NCBI GenBank assembly: GCA_907163075.1
Contig: CAJQTY010000003.1
Span: 796,637 to 860,636 of the forward strand
DNA length: 64,000 bases
Source: an uncultured Rhodocyclaceae bacterium
Lineage (GTDB): Bacteria > Pseudomonadota > Gammaproteobacteria > Burkholderiales > Rhodocyclaceae
Direction of reading: 5' to 3'
Shown here one piece after another: positions 53,581-63,700 of this stretch. The notes beneath the pieces were generated by a model. That model had not been told where the DNA came from and ran no database searches. It was given only the letters and a program-made list of their open reading frames with translations. A program made the translations under genes and the position numbers. Position 1 is the stretch's first letter. Each line of letters begins with the position of its first letter.

Positions 53581-54420
53581 ATGAAAAAAAACATGAAGTA
53601 CCGCCTGGTTGTCCTGGATCTCGATGGAACATTGCTGGACAGCCAGTTGCAGATTCGCGACGAGACGATCGAAGCACTCCGGCGCGTGCGCGAGCAAGGC
53701 GTGCAGGTCATGATCGCCACCGGACGCCACCATGTCGCGGCGTACCCCTACTGGCACCATCTCGGCCTGGAACTGCCGATCATCTGCTGTAACGGCGCCT
53801 ACCTGTACGACTACCGGGCGCGCCGCCCGCTAGCCAGCGACCCGCTGACCCGGCAGGAAGCGCGCGACCTGCTCAAGCTGGCGCGCAAGCACGACATCTA
53901 CACCATGGTCTACGACAAGGACTTCGTCGCCTATGAAAGCGCCAACGCGCACCTGCAATCGATCCTCGACTGGTCGTCGACCCTGGCGGCCGACCTGCGC
54001 CCGCGCATCGAACGGGTGGACTCGTTCGAGCGCCTGGTCGAAGAAGCCGAGTTGATCTGGAAATTCATTTCATCAAGCGACGACCAGCTGGCCATGGAGA
54101 CCTTCGTCGCCGATATCGAGCAGACGCTTGGCCTCAGTTGCGAGTGGTCCGGGCACGACCGCCTCGACATCACCCGCGCCGGCAACAGCAAGGGCAATCG
54201 CCTCGTGCAGTGGATTGCCGAACAGGGTATTGCGCGCGAGCAAGTCATCGCTTTTGGCGACGAGAAAAACGACATGGAAATGCTGCGCGTCGCCGGCCGC
54301 GGCGTAGCCATGGGCAACAGCCGGCCCGACGTGCAGGCCTGTGCCGACTGGGTCACCGGAAGCAACGACAGCAGCGGCATTGCCGATGCCCTGAAGCGTT
54401 TTGTACTGACACCCGGATAA
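53581..54420 (+). CDS. ybhA: HAD phosphatase, YbhA-like (pyridoxal phosphate phosphatase)
   Basis: 279 residues of the HAD-IIB Cof type. The nucleophile motif is LVVLDLDGTLLDS, motif IV is GDEKNDMEMLRVAGRGVAMG, and the cap region has ATGRHHVAAYPYWHHLGLEL with CCNGAYLYDY, a pattern I recall from E. coli YbhA. SWSGHDRLDITRAGNSKGNR also matches its C-terminal part in layout. YbhA removes phosphate from PLP and some sugar phosphates. No ribosome site is clear; the ATG at 53593 is the alternative. It precedes transketolase by 119 bp. Confidence 0.8.
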   Translation: MKKNMKYRLVVLDLDGTLLDSQLQIRDETIEALRRVREQGVQVMIATGRHHVAAYPYWHHLGLELPIICCNGAYLYDYRARRPLASDPLTRQEARDLLKLARKHDIYTMVYDKDFVAYESANAHLQSILDWSSTLAADLRPRIERVDSFERLVEEAELIWKFISSSDDQLAMETFVADIEQTLGLSCEWSGHDRLDITRAGNSKGNRLVQWIAEQGIAREQVIAFGDEKNDMEMLRVAGRGVAMGNSRPDVQACADWVTGSNDSSGIADALKRFVLTPG

Positions 54421-54539
54421 CATCTGGCTAAAATGGATCGGCTAGACACCAGCACCCGCGCACACCATCCCCGGCGCGCGGCGCAATGCCAGCGCCCACT
54501 GCTGGTTCCACGTTTTTTCATGCATCAGGGAGTAAACAA

Positions 54540-56543
54540 ATGCTTTCTCAAAATTCTCTAGCCAATGCCATCCGCGTGCTGGCCATGGATGGAGTCCAGG
54601 CGGCCAATTCCGGGCACCCGGGCGCGCCGATGGGCATGGCTGAAATTGCCGTCGCGCTGTGGACCCGCCACCTCAAGCACAACCCGGCCGACCCGAAATG
54701 GCCCAACCGCGACCGTTTCGTGCTCTCCAACGGCCATGGCTCGATGCTGCTCTATTCGCTGCTGCACCTGACCGGCTACGACCTGCCGCTCGACGAACTC
54801 AAGAACTTCCGCCAGTTGCACAGCAAGACCCCCGGCCACCCCGAATACGGCCACACCGCCGGCGTTGAAACGACCACCGGCCCGCTCGGCCAGGGCGTCA
54901 GCAACGCCGTCGGTTTCGCCCTGGCCGAGCAACTGCTGGCCGCCGAATTCAACCGCGAAGGCTTCCCCATCGTCGACCACTACAGCTACACCTTCATGGG
55001 TGATGGCTGCATGATGGAAGGCATCTCGCACGAGGCCTGCTCGCTCGCCGGCACCTGGAAACTCTCCAAACTGATCGCCTTCTACGACGACAACGGCATT
55101 TCGATCGACGGCGACGTGGCCGGCTGGTTCGCCGACGACACGCCCAAGCGCTTCGAAGCCTACGGCTGGAACGTCATCCGCGACGTCGATGGCCACGACG
55201 TCGACGCCATCGACCGCGCCATCGTTGCCGCCAAATCGCAAAATGCCAAGCCGACCCTGATCTGCTGCAAGACGATCATCGGCAAGGGCTCGCCGAACAA
55301 GGCCGGCGGCCACGACGTGCACGGCTCGCCGCTGGGCAAGGACGAAGTCGCCGCGACGCGCGCCGCGCTCGGTCTCACCAGCGGCGCCTTCGAGATTCCC
55401 GACGACGTGCGCGCGGCCTGGAATGCCATCGCGGCCGGCACCAGCCGGCAAGCCGAGTGGGGCAAGCTGTTCGCCGCCTACCGTGCCGCCTACCCGGCGC
55501 TGGCCACCGAGTTCGTCCGGCGCATGAAGGGCGAACTACACGCCGACTTCGCCGAGAAGGCGGCTGAAGCCCTGCAGGCCATCGCTGCCAAGGGCGAAGT
55601 GATCGCCACGCGCAAATCCTCGCAAAACGCCATCCAGGCGCTGGCGCCGGTGATGCCCGAATTCGTCGGCGGCTCCGCCGATCTAGCACCGTCCAACCTG
55701 ACCCAGTGGAAGGGCTGCCGTGATGTCCGTCCCGAAGCGATGGCCGCAGGCGGCAACTACATCCACTACGGCGTGCGCGAATTCGGCATGGCCGCGATCA
55801 TGAACGGGCTCGTCCTGCACGGCGGCTTCCGCCCCTACGGCGGCACCTTCCTGATGTTCTCCGAATACGCGCGCAACGCCATCCGCATGGCCGCGCTGAT
55901 GAAGATCAACCCGATCTACGTGTTCACGCACGATTCCGTCGGCGTTGGCGAAGACGGCCCGACGCACCAGCCGATCGAGCAAACCGCGACGCTGCGCATG
56001 ATGCCCAACCTCGATGTCTGGCGCCCGTGCGACAGCGTCGAAGCCTTCGTCGCCTGGCAGATGGCGATCGAACATCGCACGACGCCGACGGCCCTGATCC
56101 TCACCCGCCAGAACCTGCCGCACCAGGCGCGCGATGCCGGGCAGATCAAGGCGATTCGGCGCGGGGGCTACGTGCTCAAGGATTGCGTCGGCGCCCCCAA
56201 GGCCGTGATCATCGCCACCGGCTCGGAAGTCGGGCTGGCGGTTACGGCCCAGGCGGCACTTGCCGCAAAGGGCATCGCCGTGCGCGTCGTCTCGATGCCG
56301 TCGAGCTTCATGTTCGACCAGCAGAAGGCCGACGTGCGCGACGCCGTTCTGCCGCGCGGCGTGCCGCGCGTCGCGGTCGAAGCCGGTGTTAGCGATTACT
56401 GGCGCAAGTATGTCGGCCTGGACGGCGTCGTCGTCGGTATCGATCGCTTCGGCGAATGCGGCCCGGCCGGCCAGGTGTTCGAATTCCTCGGCATCACGGC
56501 CGCCAAGGTGGCCGCGGCGGTCGAGGGTGTTGTCGCCGGCTGA
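54540..56543 (+). CDS. tkt: transketolase
   Basis: 667 residues from ATG 54540 ([20 protein letters not shown]) behind AGGGAG; an upstream in-frame ATG lacks a ribosome site. The TPP-binding motif [18 protein letters not shown]...N is present, with NDDNGIS-type [14 protein letters not shown]. Substrate and cofactor residues [20 protein letters not shown] and [20 protein letters not shown] are intact. It moves two-carbon ketol units between sugar phosphates in the non-oxidative pentose phosphate pathway and the Calvin cycle. A terminator follows. Confidence 0.96.
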   Translation: MLSQNSLANAIRVLAMDGVQAANSGHPGAPMGMAEIAVALWTRHLKHNPADPKWPNRDRFVLSNGHGSMLLYSLLHLTGYDLPLDELKNFRQLHSKTPGHPEYGHTAGVETTTGPLGQGVSNAVGFALAEQLLAAEFNREGFPIVDHYSYTFMGDGCMMEGISHEACSLAGTWKLSKLIAFYDDNGISIDGDVAGWFADDTPKRFEAYGWNVIRDVDGHDVDAIDRAIVAAKSQNAKPTLICCKTIIGKGSPNKAGGHDVHGSPLGKDEVAATRAALGLTSGAFEIPDDVRAAWNAIAAGTSRQAEWGKLFAAYRAAYPALATEFVRRMKGELHADFAEKAAEALQAIAAKGEVIATRKSSQNAIQALAPVMPEFVGGSADLAPSNLTQWKGCRDVRPEAMAAGGNYIHYGVREFGMAAIMNGLVLHGGFRPYGGTFLMFSEYARNAIRMAALMKINPIYVFTHDSVGVGEDGPTHQPIEQTATLRMMPNLDVWRPCDSVEAFVAWQMAIEHRTTPTALILTRQNLPHQARDAGQIKAIRRGGYVLKDCVGAPKAVIIATGSEVGLAVTAQAALAAKGIAVRVVSMPSSFMFDQQKADVRDAVLPRGVPRVAVEAGVSDYWRKYVGLDGVVVGIDRFGECGPAGQVFEFLGITAAKVAAAVEGVVAG

Positions 56544-56567
56544 CCGAGACGGCATCTGGAGCCATGC

Positions 56568-56598
56568 AAAAGACCCGACCTTCGCGCCGGGTCTTTTT
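56568..56598 (+). terminator. intrinsic terminator after transketolase
   Basis: AAAAGACCCG (56568-56577) and CGGGTCTTTT (56588-56597) form a 10-bp stem with a T-run at its end. The A-tract on the left makes it bidirectional. Confidence 0.92.
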
Positions 56599-56687
56599 AC
56601 ATCGGCACTACCCTTGCCCGTCATGCCGCAACTCAATGATCAGGCGCTACTTGCCGCTGCTCCGCCGATTCAAACAGGACCGCTGCC

Positions 56688-57701
56688 ATGCCCGTCATCT
56701 CCATTTGCCTGAGTCCCGGATTCCAGCGTTCGGTGCTGATCGACGCCCTTACCCTTGGCGAAGTCAATCGCCTGGACAGCGTCATCGTTGACGTCTCGGG
56801 CAAAGGGGTCAATGTCTGCCGCGTGCTGCAGCGGCTCGGCGTCGACGCCCTCTGCCTGGCGCAAGGCGGCAGCAATGGCGACGCGCTGATGGCGCTCGCC
56901 GAGCGCGAGGGACTGAACCTGCGGCTGATTCCCGCGTCCGGCCAGTTGCGCACCTGCACGTCGATCATCGAAACCGCCCTGCCGTCTGGATGCCGTGTCA
57001 CCGAACTGGTCGAACCCAATTCGGAAGTCGACGCCGCCTGTGTCGAGCGCCTGAGCGCGAGGGTGCAAGCACTGTTGCCGATAGCGGCGGCGCTGGTCAT
57101 TGCCGGCTCGATGGCTCCCGGTTTCCCTCCCGGATACCAGGCCCGCCTGGCGGCCATGGCCGGCGACTGCGGAGTGCCCGTGTTTCTCGACATTCAGGGC
57201 GCCGCGCTGCGTGAAGCCGTCGCCATGCACCCGGCGCTGGTGAAGATCAATCTCGCCGAATTTGTCGCCGCCTTTCTCGCCGGCCGCTTCCAGGGCGGCG
57301 AGCACAGCGGCGTGCTGGCGCAAGCGATGATGGCGCCCGAACTCACGCACGCCATCGCCGAAGTTTCGCGGCAGCATGCCACAAGCTTTGTCCTCACGCG
57401 CGGCGCCAACAGCATTCTGCTGGCTGGCGACGGCGAAGTACGCGTCGTCCCGGTGCCGCCGCTGGCCGCACGGGAGACGCTGAATCCGGTCGGCTCGGGT
57501 GACGCCTTCCTGGCCGGCATGCTGACACACTTGCTGGCGGCGGGCAGCCTTCGTCCAGGGAACAAAATCGACCTCAATGCGCTCGAAAAAGCCACCGGGC
57601 TGGCCACGGCCTGCGCCCAATCCAATGCGCGGACGACCCGCCCCGGCTTCCTTGAGGCGTCATTCACACCAGCCCAAACTTTTATCGCCGGGGCAAACTG
57701 A
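56688..57701 (+). CDS. PfkB-family sugar kinase (1-phosphofructokinase/tagatose-6-phosphate kinase type)
   Basis: 337 residues. The N-terminal PfkB signature DVSGKGVNVCRVLQRLG and the C-terminal anion-hole motif NPVGSGDAFLAGMLTHLLAA (catalytic Asp in GSGDAF) are intact. LSPGFQRSVLIDALTLGEVN at the start matches the LacC/FruK branch, which phosphorylates a hexose phosphate at the other end. The substrate (fructose-1-P, fructose-6-P or tagatose-6-P) is not determined. It follows transketolase but behind a terminator; AGGA precedes its ATG. Confidence 0.85.
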   Translation: MPVISICLSPGFQRSVLIDALTLGEVNRLDSVIVDVSGKGVNVCRVLQRLGVDALCLAQGGSNGDALMALAEREGLNLRLIPASGQLRTCTSIIETALPSGCRVTELVEPNSEVDAACVERLSARVQALLPIAAALVIAGSMAPGFPPGYQARLAAMAGDCGVPVFLDIQGAALREAVAMHPALVKINLAEFVAAFLAGRFQGGEHSGVLAQAMMAPELTHAIAEVSRQHATSFVLTRGANSILLAGDGEVRVVPVPPLAARETLNPVGSGDAFLAGMLTHLLAAGSLRPGNKIDLNALEKATGLATACAQSNARTTRPGFLEASFTPAQTFIAGAN

Positions 57702-57727
57702 TGTAGTTGTAGTATCGTTCACTTCCT

Positions 57728-57765
57728 GAAATGCATTTCTTTAAGTGCAATTCAGTGGCATTGCA
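57728..57765 (+). promoter_or_regulatory. palindromic sites upstream of the lut operon
   Basis: GAAATGCATTTC at 57728-57739 is a perfect 12-bp palindrome, and TGCAAT (57746-57751) with ATTGCA (57760-57765) is a second inverted repeat with an 8-base spacer. They lie 31-69 bases before the lutA start and could bind a lactate-responsive regulator; no such regulator gene is in view. Confidence 0.5.
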
Positions 57766-57796
57766 TTCACCCTGGAAACTCAGCAAAGGAACGGAA

Positions 57797-58573
57797 ATGC
57801 AGCGAGACATGCCGACCGGCCCGCGTCCAAAGGACGTCTATTTCTTTTCCACCTGCCTCGTTGATCTTTTCTGCCCCGAGGCCGGGCTCGATGCCATCAC
57901 GCTGCTCGAACGCGAAGGCATCGCCGTCCATTTCCCCGAAGACCAGACCTGCTGCGGCCAGCCAGCGTACACCAGCGGCTTTGGCGAGCGGGCGCGCGCT
58001 GTCGCGCAGGCGCAAATGCAACTTTTTCCGAACGACTGGCCGATCGTCGTTCCTTCCGGCTCGTGCGCCGGCATGATGCGCCACCACTATCCCCGGCTCT
58101 TCGCCGACGATCCGCTACTCAAGGCCAGAGCCGAGGCGCTCGCCGAACAGATTTTCGAATTCTCCGAATTCCTGCTCGACGTACTCAAGGTGCACTGGCG
58201 CGATTCGGGCAAGCCAGCGACAGTCACCCTGCACACCTCGTGCTCCGCGCGCCGCGAAATGGGCACGCATCTACACGTCCGCGCCCTGCTCGCCCAGCTC
58301 TCCGGCGTCAATGTCGTCACCCAGTCGCACGAATCCGAATGCTGCGGATTCGGCGGCACCTTCTCGCTCAAGCACCCGTCGATTTCATCGGCGATGTCCG
58401 GTGACAAGGTCGACGCGCTCAAGGAAACCGGCGCCGAAGCCTTCATCTCGGCCGACTGCGGTTGCATGCTCAACCTCAACCACACGCTGCAGAAGCGCGG
58501 CGACAGCTTCCAGGGCAAGCATCTGGCGACCTTTCTGCGCGAGCGCCTGGCGGCTGCGGGAGAAAAGTCGTGA
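57797..58573 (+). CDS. lutA: LutA: lactate utilisation Fe-S/CCG-domain protein
   Basis: 258 residues from ATG 57797, after AAAGGAACGG. Two CCG domains bearing cysteine-rich motifs are visible: DQTCCGQPAYTSG near 50 and SECCGFGGTFSLK near 180, plus SADCGCMLNLN. This is the YkgE/LutA family (like the GlpC/HdrB CCG proteins), working with LutB and LutC to oxidise L-lactate to pyruvate and feed electrons to quinone. It heads lutA-lutC-lutB with overlapping starts; no lactate permease is in the window. Confidence 0.9.
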   Translation: MQRDMPTGPRPKDVYFFSTCLVDLFCPEAGLDAITLLEREGIAVHFPEDQTCCGQPAYTSGFGERARAVAQAQMQLFPNDWPIVVPSGSCAGMMRHHYPRLFADDPLLKARAEALAEQIFEFSEFLLDVLKVHWRDSGKPATVTLHTSCSARREMGTHLHVRALLAQLSGVNVVTQSHESECCGFGGTFSLKHPSISSAMSGDKVDALKETGAEAFISADCGCMLNLNHTLQKRGDSFQGKHLATFLRERLAAAGEKS

Positions 58574-59256
58574 GCGCGCGCGACAGCATCCTGCGCCGCC
58601 TGCGTGCCGCGCCGCCAGGCCAGCTGGTGCTGCCGCCCGACGTGCCGGCATTTTATGCCGCTGTGCGCGAGCAGGCGCCGGCCACCGACCGTGCGGCGCG
58701 CATCGAACTGTTCTGCGAGAGAATGTCTTTCTGGCGCGGCGAAATTGTCCGCGTGACGCCGGGAAACTGGGCGGAAACGCTGCGCGTGCTATGCGTCACC
58801 AAGGGCGTCAACTCCCTGCTTTACGGCCCGCGCGGTCCGCATGCGGCAACGCTCGAAGCGGCCGGCATCAAGGGCCTGAAACCCTACGACCGCCCGGTCG
58901 ACGAGTGGAAGCCCGAACTCTTTCGCGACACCGATGCCGGATTCACCTCGACGCGCGGCGGCATCGCCGAAACCGGCACGCTGGTCGTCTGGCCGGACGA
59001 CAAGGAACCGCGCCTGATGTCGCTGGTGCCGCCGATCCATTTCGCGCTCCTCGACGCCAACGCTATCTGCGACACTCCGTTCGAAGCGATGAGCGCGCAG
59101 GGCTGGATCAGCGACAAGCCAGTGGCCATGCCGAGCAACGCCCTGTTCATTTCCGGCCCGTCCAAAACGGCCGACATCCAGATCACGCTGGCTTACGGCG
59201 CGCATGGCCCGAAAGAACTGGTCATCCTGCTGCTGCTTGGCGAAGGAGAATCCTGA
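58570..59256 (+). CDS. lutC: LutC: lactate utilisation protein C
   Basis: 228 residues from GTG 58570, overlapping the lutA stop (GTGA), so translationally coupled. The LutC/YkgG family layout is visible: SARDSILRRLRAA at the start, DAGFTSTRGGIAETGTLVVW in the middle and HVGV-like PPIHFALLDANAI and GPSKTADIQITLAYGAHGPK near the end. The role of LutC in the complex is not fully known but it is required for lactate oxidation. Its stop overlaps the lutB start (TGATG). Confidence 0.9.
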   Translation: MSARDSILRRLRAAPPGQLVLPPDVPAFYAAVREQAPATDRAARIELFCERMSFWRGEIVRVTPGNWAETLRVLCVTKGVNSLLYGPRGPHAATLEAAGIKGLKPYDRPVDEWKPELFRDTDAGFTSTRGGIAETGTLVVWPDDKEPRLMSLVPPIHFALLDANAICDTPFEAMSAQGWISDKPVAMPSNALFISGPSKTADIQITLAYGAHGPKELVILLLLGEGES

Positions 59257-60710
59257 TGAACGCCCCGGAAAACACGCAAACACTCAGTTTCATCCCGGCC
59301 AGCGAATTCAAGCAGCGCACTACCGAGGCCGTGGCCGACGCGCATTTGCGCCAGAGCTTCCGCAGCGCCATGGATTTCCTGATGGCCAAGCGCGCGGCGC
59401 AGTTCCCCGACGCCGACGCGCTCGAAGCGCAGCGGGCGCTGGCCGAACACATCCGCCGCTACAGCCTGTCGCGCCTGCCCGAACTGCTCGAAAAGCTCGA
59501 ACGCCAGCTCACCGCCAACGGTATCCAGGTGCACTGGGCCGAGAACGCCGAGCAGGCCAATGCCATCATCGTCGGCATCGCGCAGAAGCATTCGGCTGAG
59601 CTGATGGTCAAGGGCAAGTCGATGGTCAGCGAGGAGACCGAACTCAACCATGCCATGGAAGCGGCGGGGATCGCCGCGCTCGAAAGCGACATGGGCGAAT
59701 ACATCGTCCAGCTCGACGGCGAGAAGCCCTCGCACATCATCATGCCGGCGATCCACAAGACCAAGCAGCAGATCGCCAGGCTGTTCGCCGAAAAGGTGCC
59801 GGGCGCCAGCTACACCGAGTCGGTCGACGAACTGATCGGCATCGGCCGCGCCGTGCTGCGTGAAAAGTTCATGGCCGCCGAGATCGGCCTCTCCGGCGTC
59901 AACTTCGCCGTCGCCGAAACAGGCACGCTCTGCCTCGTCGAGAACGAAGGCAATGGCCGCATGTGCACCACCGTTCCGGACGTGCATATCGCCATCACCG
60001 GGATTGAAAAAGTCGTCGAGAAGCTCGAACACGTGCCGCCGCTGTTGAACCTGCTCACGCGCTCGGCGACCGGCCAGATAATCACCACCTACTTCAACAT
60101 GATCAGCCGGCCGCGCCAGCCTGGCGAGCTGGATGGCCCCAAGGAAGTACACCTGGTGCTGCTCGACAACGGCCGCACGCAGGCCTACGCCGACGAGCAG
60201 ATGCGCGCCACGCTGCAGTGCATCCGCTGCGGCGCGTGCATGAATCACTGTCCGGTCTATACGCGCATTGGCGGCCACGCCTACGGCACCACCTACCCCG
60301 GCCCGATCGGCGAAATCATCTCGCCACACATGATGGGCCTCGCCGCCACCCACGCCCTGCCGACCGCGTCGACGCTGTGCGGCGCGTGCGGCGAAGTGTG
60401 CCCGGTCAAGATCCCGATTCCCGACCTGCTCATCCGCCTGCGCGCGGAAGCAACGCACGACGCGCGCCCCGGCCATGCGCCGCTGGTCGGCCAGGGCGCG
60501 GCCAGGAGTGCGCTGATGGATTTCGTCTGGGCCGGCTGGGCGGCGCTGTATTCGCGCCCCGCGCTCTACCGCGCCTTCGTCTGGCTGGCGACGCGCTTCC
60601 GCTTCCTGACACCGCCGATGCAATCCGGCTGGACGGTCAGCCGAACGCCGCTCAAACCGGCGCCGCGCACACTGCGCGAACAGCTCGCCGGGCGGCACTT
60701 GAAGACGTAA
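59256..60710 (+). CDS. lutB: LutB: lactate utilisation iron-sulfur protein
   Basis: 484 residues from ATG 59256. The LUD domain in the N-terminal two thirds (MVKGKSMVSEETELNHAMEA, GLSGVNFAVAETGTLCLVEN, TTVPDVHIAITGIEKVVEKL) is followed by two 4Fe-4S motifs: CIRCGACMNHCPVY near 325 and CGACGEVCPVKIPIPDLLIR near 373. This is the electron-transfer subunit of the LutABC complex. The gene order here is A-C-B, whereas the founding operon in Bacillus is A-B-C. It ends 39 bases before the facing patatin-like gene. Confidence 0.93.
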   Translation: MNAPENTQTLSFIPASEFKQRTTEAVADAHLRQSFRSAMDFLMAKRAAQFPDADALEAQRALAEHIRRYSLSRLPELLEKLERQLTANGIQVHWAENAEQANAIIVGIAQKHSAELMVKGKSMVSEETELNHAMEAAGIAALESDMGEYIVQLDGEKPSHIIMPAIHKTKQQIARLFAEKVPGASYTESVDELIGIGRAVLREKFMAAEIGLSGVNFAVAETGTLCLVENEGNGRMCTTVPDVHIAITGIEKVVEKLEHVPPLLNLLTRSATGQIITTYFNMISRPRQPGELDGPKEVHLVLLDNGRTQAYADEQMRATLQCIRCGACMNHCPVYTRIGGHAYGTTYPGPIGEIISPHMMGLAATHALPTASTLCGACGEVCPVKIPIPDLLIRLRAEATHDARPGHAPLVGQGAARSALMDFVWAGWAALYSRPALYRAFVWLATRFRFLTPPMQSGWTVSRTPLKPAPRTLREQLAGRHLKT

Positions 60711-60749
60711 TCCGGACGGCGGGATGCAGGACCGGCCGCCGCGACGTTT

Positions 60750-63700
60750 TCATTCGGACGCGCAACACGTTTTCTCGCTCGCGCGGCACTCAGCATTTCC
60801 GCCTGCCAGCCCGAGCTTGCTCAGCGCGCAAGCGAAGTGCCGCTCGGTCAATTGGGCCTCCATGCCGTTCAAGGCCGATGTGGACAGATGCCAGCCGAGC
60901 GGGTACAGGCTCTTGTGGTCTTCACGCTGTTCGATGTTGACCACGCGCTCCTGCTCTTCGCCGCATCGATGCCCGCCGAGCGCGAGGCAAACCGATTCGA
61001 CGTCGCGCTTCAGGTCGGCCTCGGACAGCTTGCCGTTGGCGCCGATGCCCGTGGTGTTTATGGCGGTGATCAAAGGGCCAAGCTGGTCCACGTACAATTT
61101 GAGTTCGCCTTTACAGCCCGGCCGGGCCGGGTTGTATGCGCGGGAATCTTTCTTGTCATAGCTCACGACCTTAATGTCGCCGGCCGTCGGCGGATACGGC
61201 GCTTGGCAGTTCGCGTCGGTACTGCCCTGCGCGGCGCGGCCCGATCTGGCGTCAGCCCTCGCATCAACGCCATTGCGGATCATGATCACTTGCGGGACGA
61301 GATGTTGCCGCAGCCATTGCGCCCTGTCCATTTCCTTGTCATTCAACTTTGCCAGGCACGTGGATTGGCGCCCCGGCGCCAGGCAGCGCGCCAGCGCGCG
61401 CAGGATATCCTGCGTCGTATGTCCGCCGCTGTTGTCGAAGTAACCGCCGTCGGCGAGATGGCCGCAGAGATTGCCGGAGTCGGATTTCCACGGGCAGTTT
61501 TTATTGCCGGTTTTCACTGCGCCAATGGCATTGGTGAAGGGGAAACGCGCCGAGTTGTGCGCCGCCGTCGCCAACGAGATGCCGCCCAGCAGATCGACCT
61601 GGTCGATGGCCCTCGGAAAAATGACGTCCTGGCAGGGCGCTGACGCGATCTTGATCTCGCTCGCGATCGCCCGGTCGCCGCTTTCGACCCAGGTGCTGTT
61701 GAGGAAGAGATACGGTTCGTGTGCCCCGCCCTCGCCCGTGACCAGGCCGATCCGGCTTTGTTCGAGCCCGGACTGCAAATGCAGCGACGCCCTCAGCAGC
61801 GCGCGCTCGAACAACACGCCTCGCGAGAGAAACCCGCATCCGGGCGTTGTGCACCACGAACTCGGCAGCAGCCAGCCGATGACGTCCTCGAACAGCCATC
61901 CCGAAATCAGATCCGAGAGCAAATCCGTTTTTCCGAATTGCTCGACGCACTTGGGTGCACTGCCGCGATTATCGCGTTCGCCGATCTGGCACGCGCGATC
62001 CACGGCCATGCCCACGGAGCCACCGGAAACGCCGGAATACGAGAAAGTGCGCCGGGCGAACGTCGCGTCCATGCGCAACTCGCGCAGCACAGCGGCCGTC
62101 CAGTACGCGGCGCGTATCCCGCCGCCTTCGGAGTTGACGAAATAGACGCGAACGGGTCCGTTCTCGTCACTCTTGCGGTGTGCATCATGCACGCCGCGCA
62201 GCCATTCGCCGAGCGCCGTATCGAGGTCTTGCCGCGCACTGGCTGCACTGGCCGACGACTCGCGCGAGCGCGTCTGGCTTGCCCGGTGGTCGCCGAGCGC
62301 GAGTACCAGTTCGGCAAAGCAAACGGCGACGAGCACGAGCAGCGCCCCCTTCCAGAACGACAGCCCGGACTGGCTATTCCTTGTCAGCCCGACCCGCGCG
62401 AGCGCATTCCGAAGACGTGCAAAATGGTCTGTGCTGTTGAGGGCGACAAATGCCGCGAACACAGCCAAAATGGGCGCCGCCAGCAGTATCGTGAAAAATG
62501 TCGCGGGCACTGCGCCAAAAAACTTCAGAAATATCGCGAGCACTGCGCCCAGAAACTTCAGAATACCGCTGGTTGACTCGTCGACAACCGGAACGACGAG
62601 ATGATTCTGCGTCCATCCCGCGTAGCCGAAGACCCCGCCGGCGACGATCAACAGCCCGACCCAGGGCACCGCGATACGTTGCTCGTTGAGCGAAATCCAG
62701 CCGAAGATCGAAAGCCAGAAGGTCAGCGCGAAGAGCATGCTCGGCACGAGCGCCGGCGGCGCGCCATCGAACCCGGAAATCCAGCGGCTGACGAAGAACA
62801 GGGCAAGCGCGAGAAAGGGCAGCTGGAACGGCGAAACACTCCGCAAGAACCTGTACTTCTTCGCGTGCACCCCCGCACCCGCGAGCCACGCGTCGAGCCA
62901 GTCGTCGAAACTCTTCAAATCGTAGAAATGTGTTTCCGTGTCGGGCCAGTGGAAAAAGACAAAAAGAACACACAACACGGCAGCCAAGAACGAAAAAACG
63001 CCGAGTGCGCATAAGGTGGATGAGTCCCCGGCCCAGACCGCGTCGCGCAGGGTGGCGCCGCACAAGAGCAGAAAGAGGACGGGCGGCATCAGTCCCAGGA
63101 AGCGCGCCCAGTCCTTGGCAAAACGGTCGGAGAGCCGGGCCGGGGCCGTGTCCGCCGGGCACGGAGTGTCGGGTGATCGCATCAAATTGACGCTGCGCGT
63201 CCACAACCAGCAGGCGAAGGCGAACGCCCACATGGCGAGCGCCGAAAGGATCAGAACGCCAATGGACAGCGCGTCCCAGTGGCGCGAGGCCACGGAGTAA
63301 AGCACGTCGCGGCCCTGGTCCATGACGACGACAAGGCCGGCGAAGGCAATCAGCGCGACGAGCACGTAACGACTGCGCAGGATGATGTCGCCGAACTCGC
63401 GGCGGAACCGGGAGCGACCCTCGTAAGCCTCCGTCACCGGCTTCGACGGGAGGTTCTCGCTTTGTTCCGTCGTCGCTGTCTGCGCGTCAAAAAAGAAACC
63501 AAAAAACCACGCGGCGGCGAGCAGCACAAGCGCAACGAGGTAGACCTGAAGCACTCCGATGTCCGGATCGTGCCTCATCAGCGTCTTGATGTGGTGCGCC
63601 CAAACCACGGGTGAAAACGCAATTTTTTCGACATAAAGAATGCCGGCACAGACCACGCACAGAAACACGATCGCGCCTGCGAAAACGCGGCCATGCAGCA

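Noticed and set aside
58311-59255. Frame extending upstream of lutB through lutA and lutC
   Set aside because: This part reads an alternative frame of two well-supported genes; lutB starts at 59256 with TGATG overlap.
59193-60698. 501-codon minus frame opposite lutB
   Set aside because: Antisense of a protein with intact Fe-S motifs.
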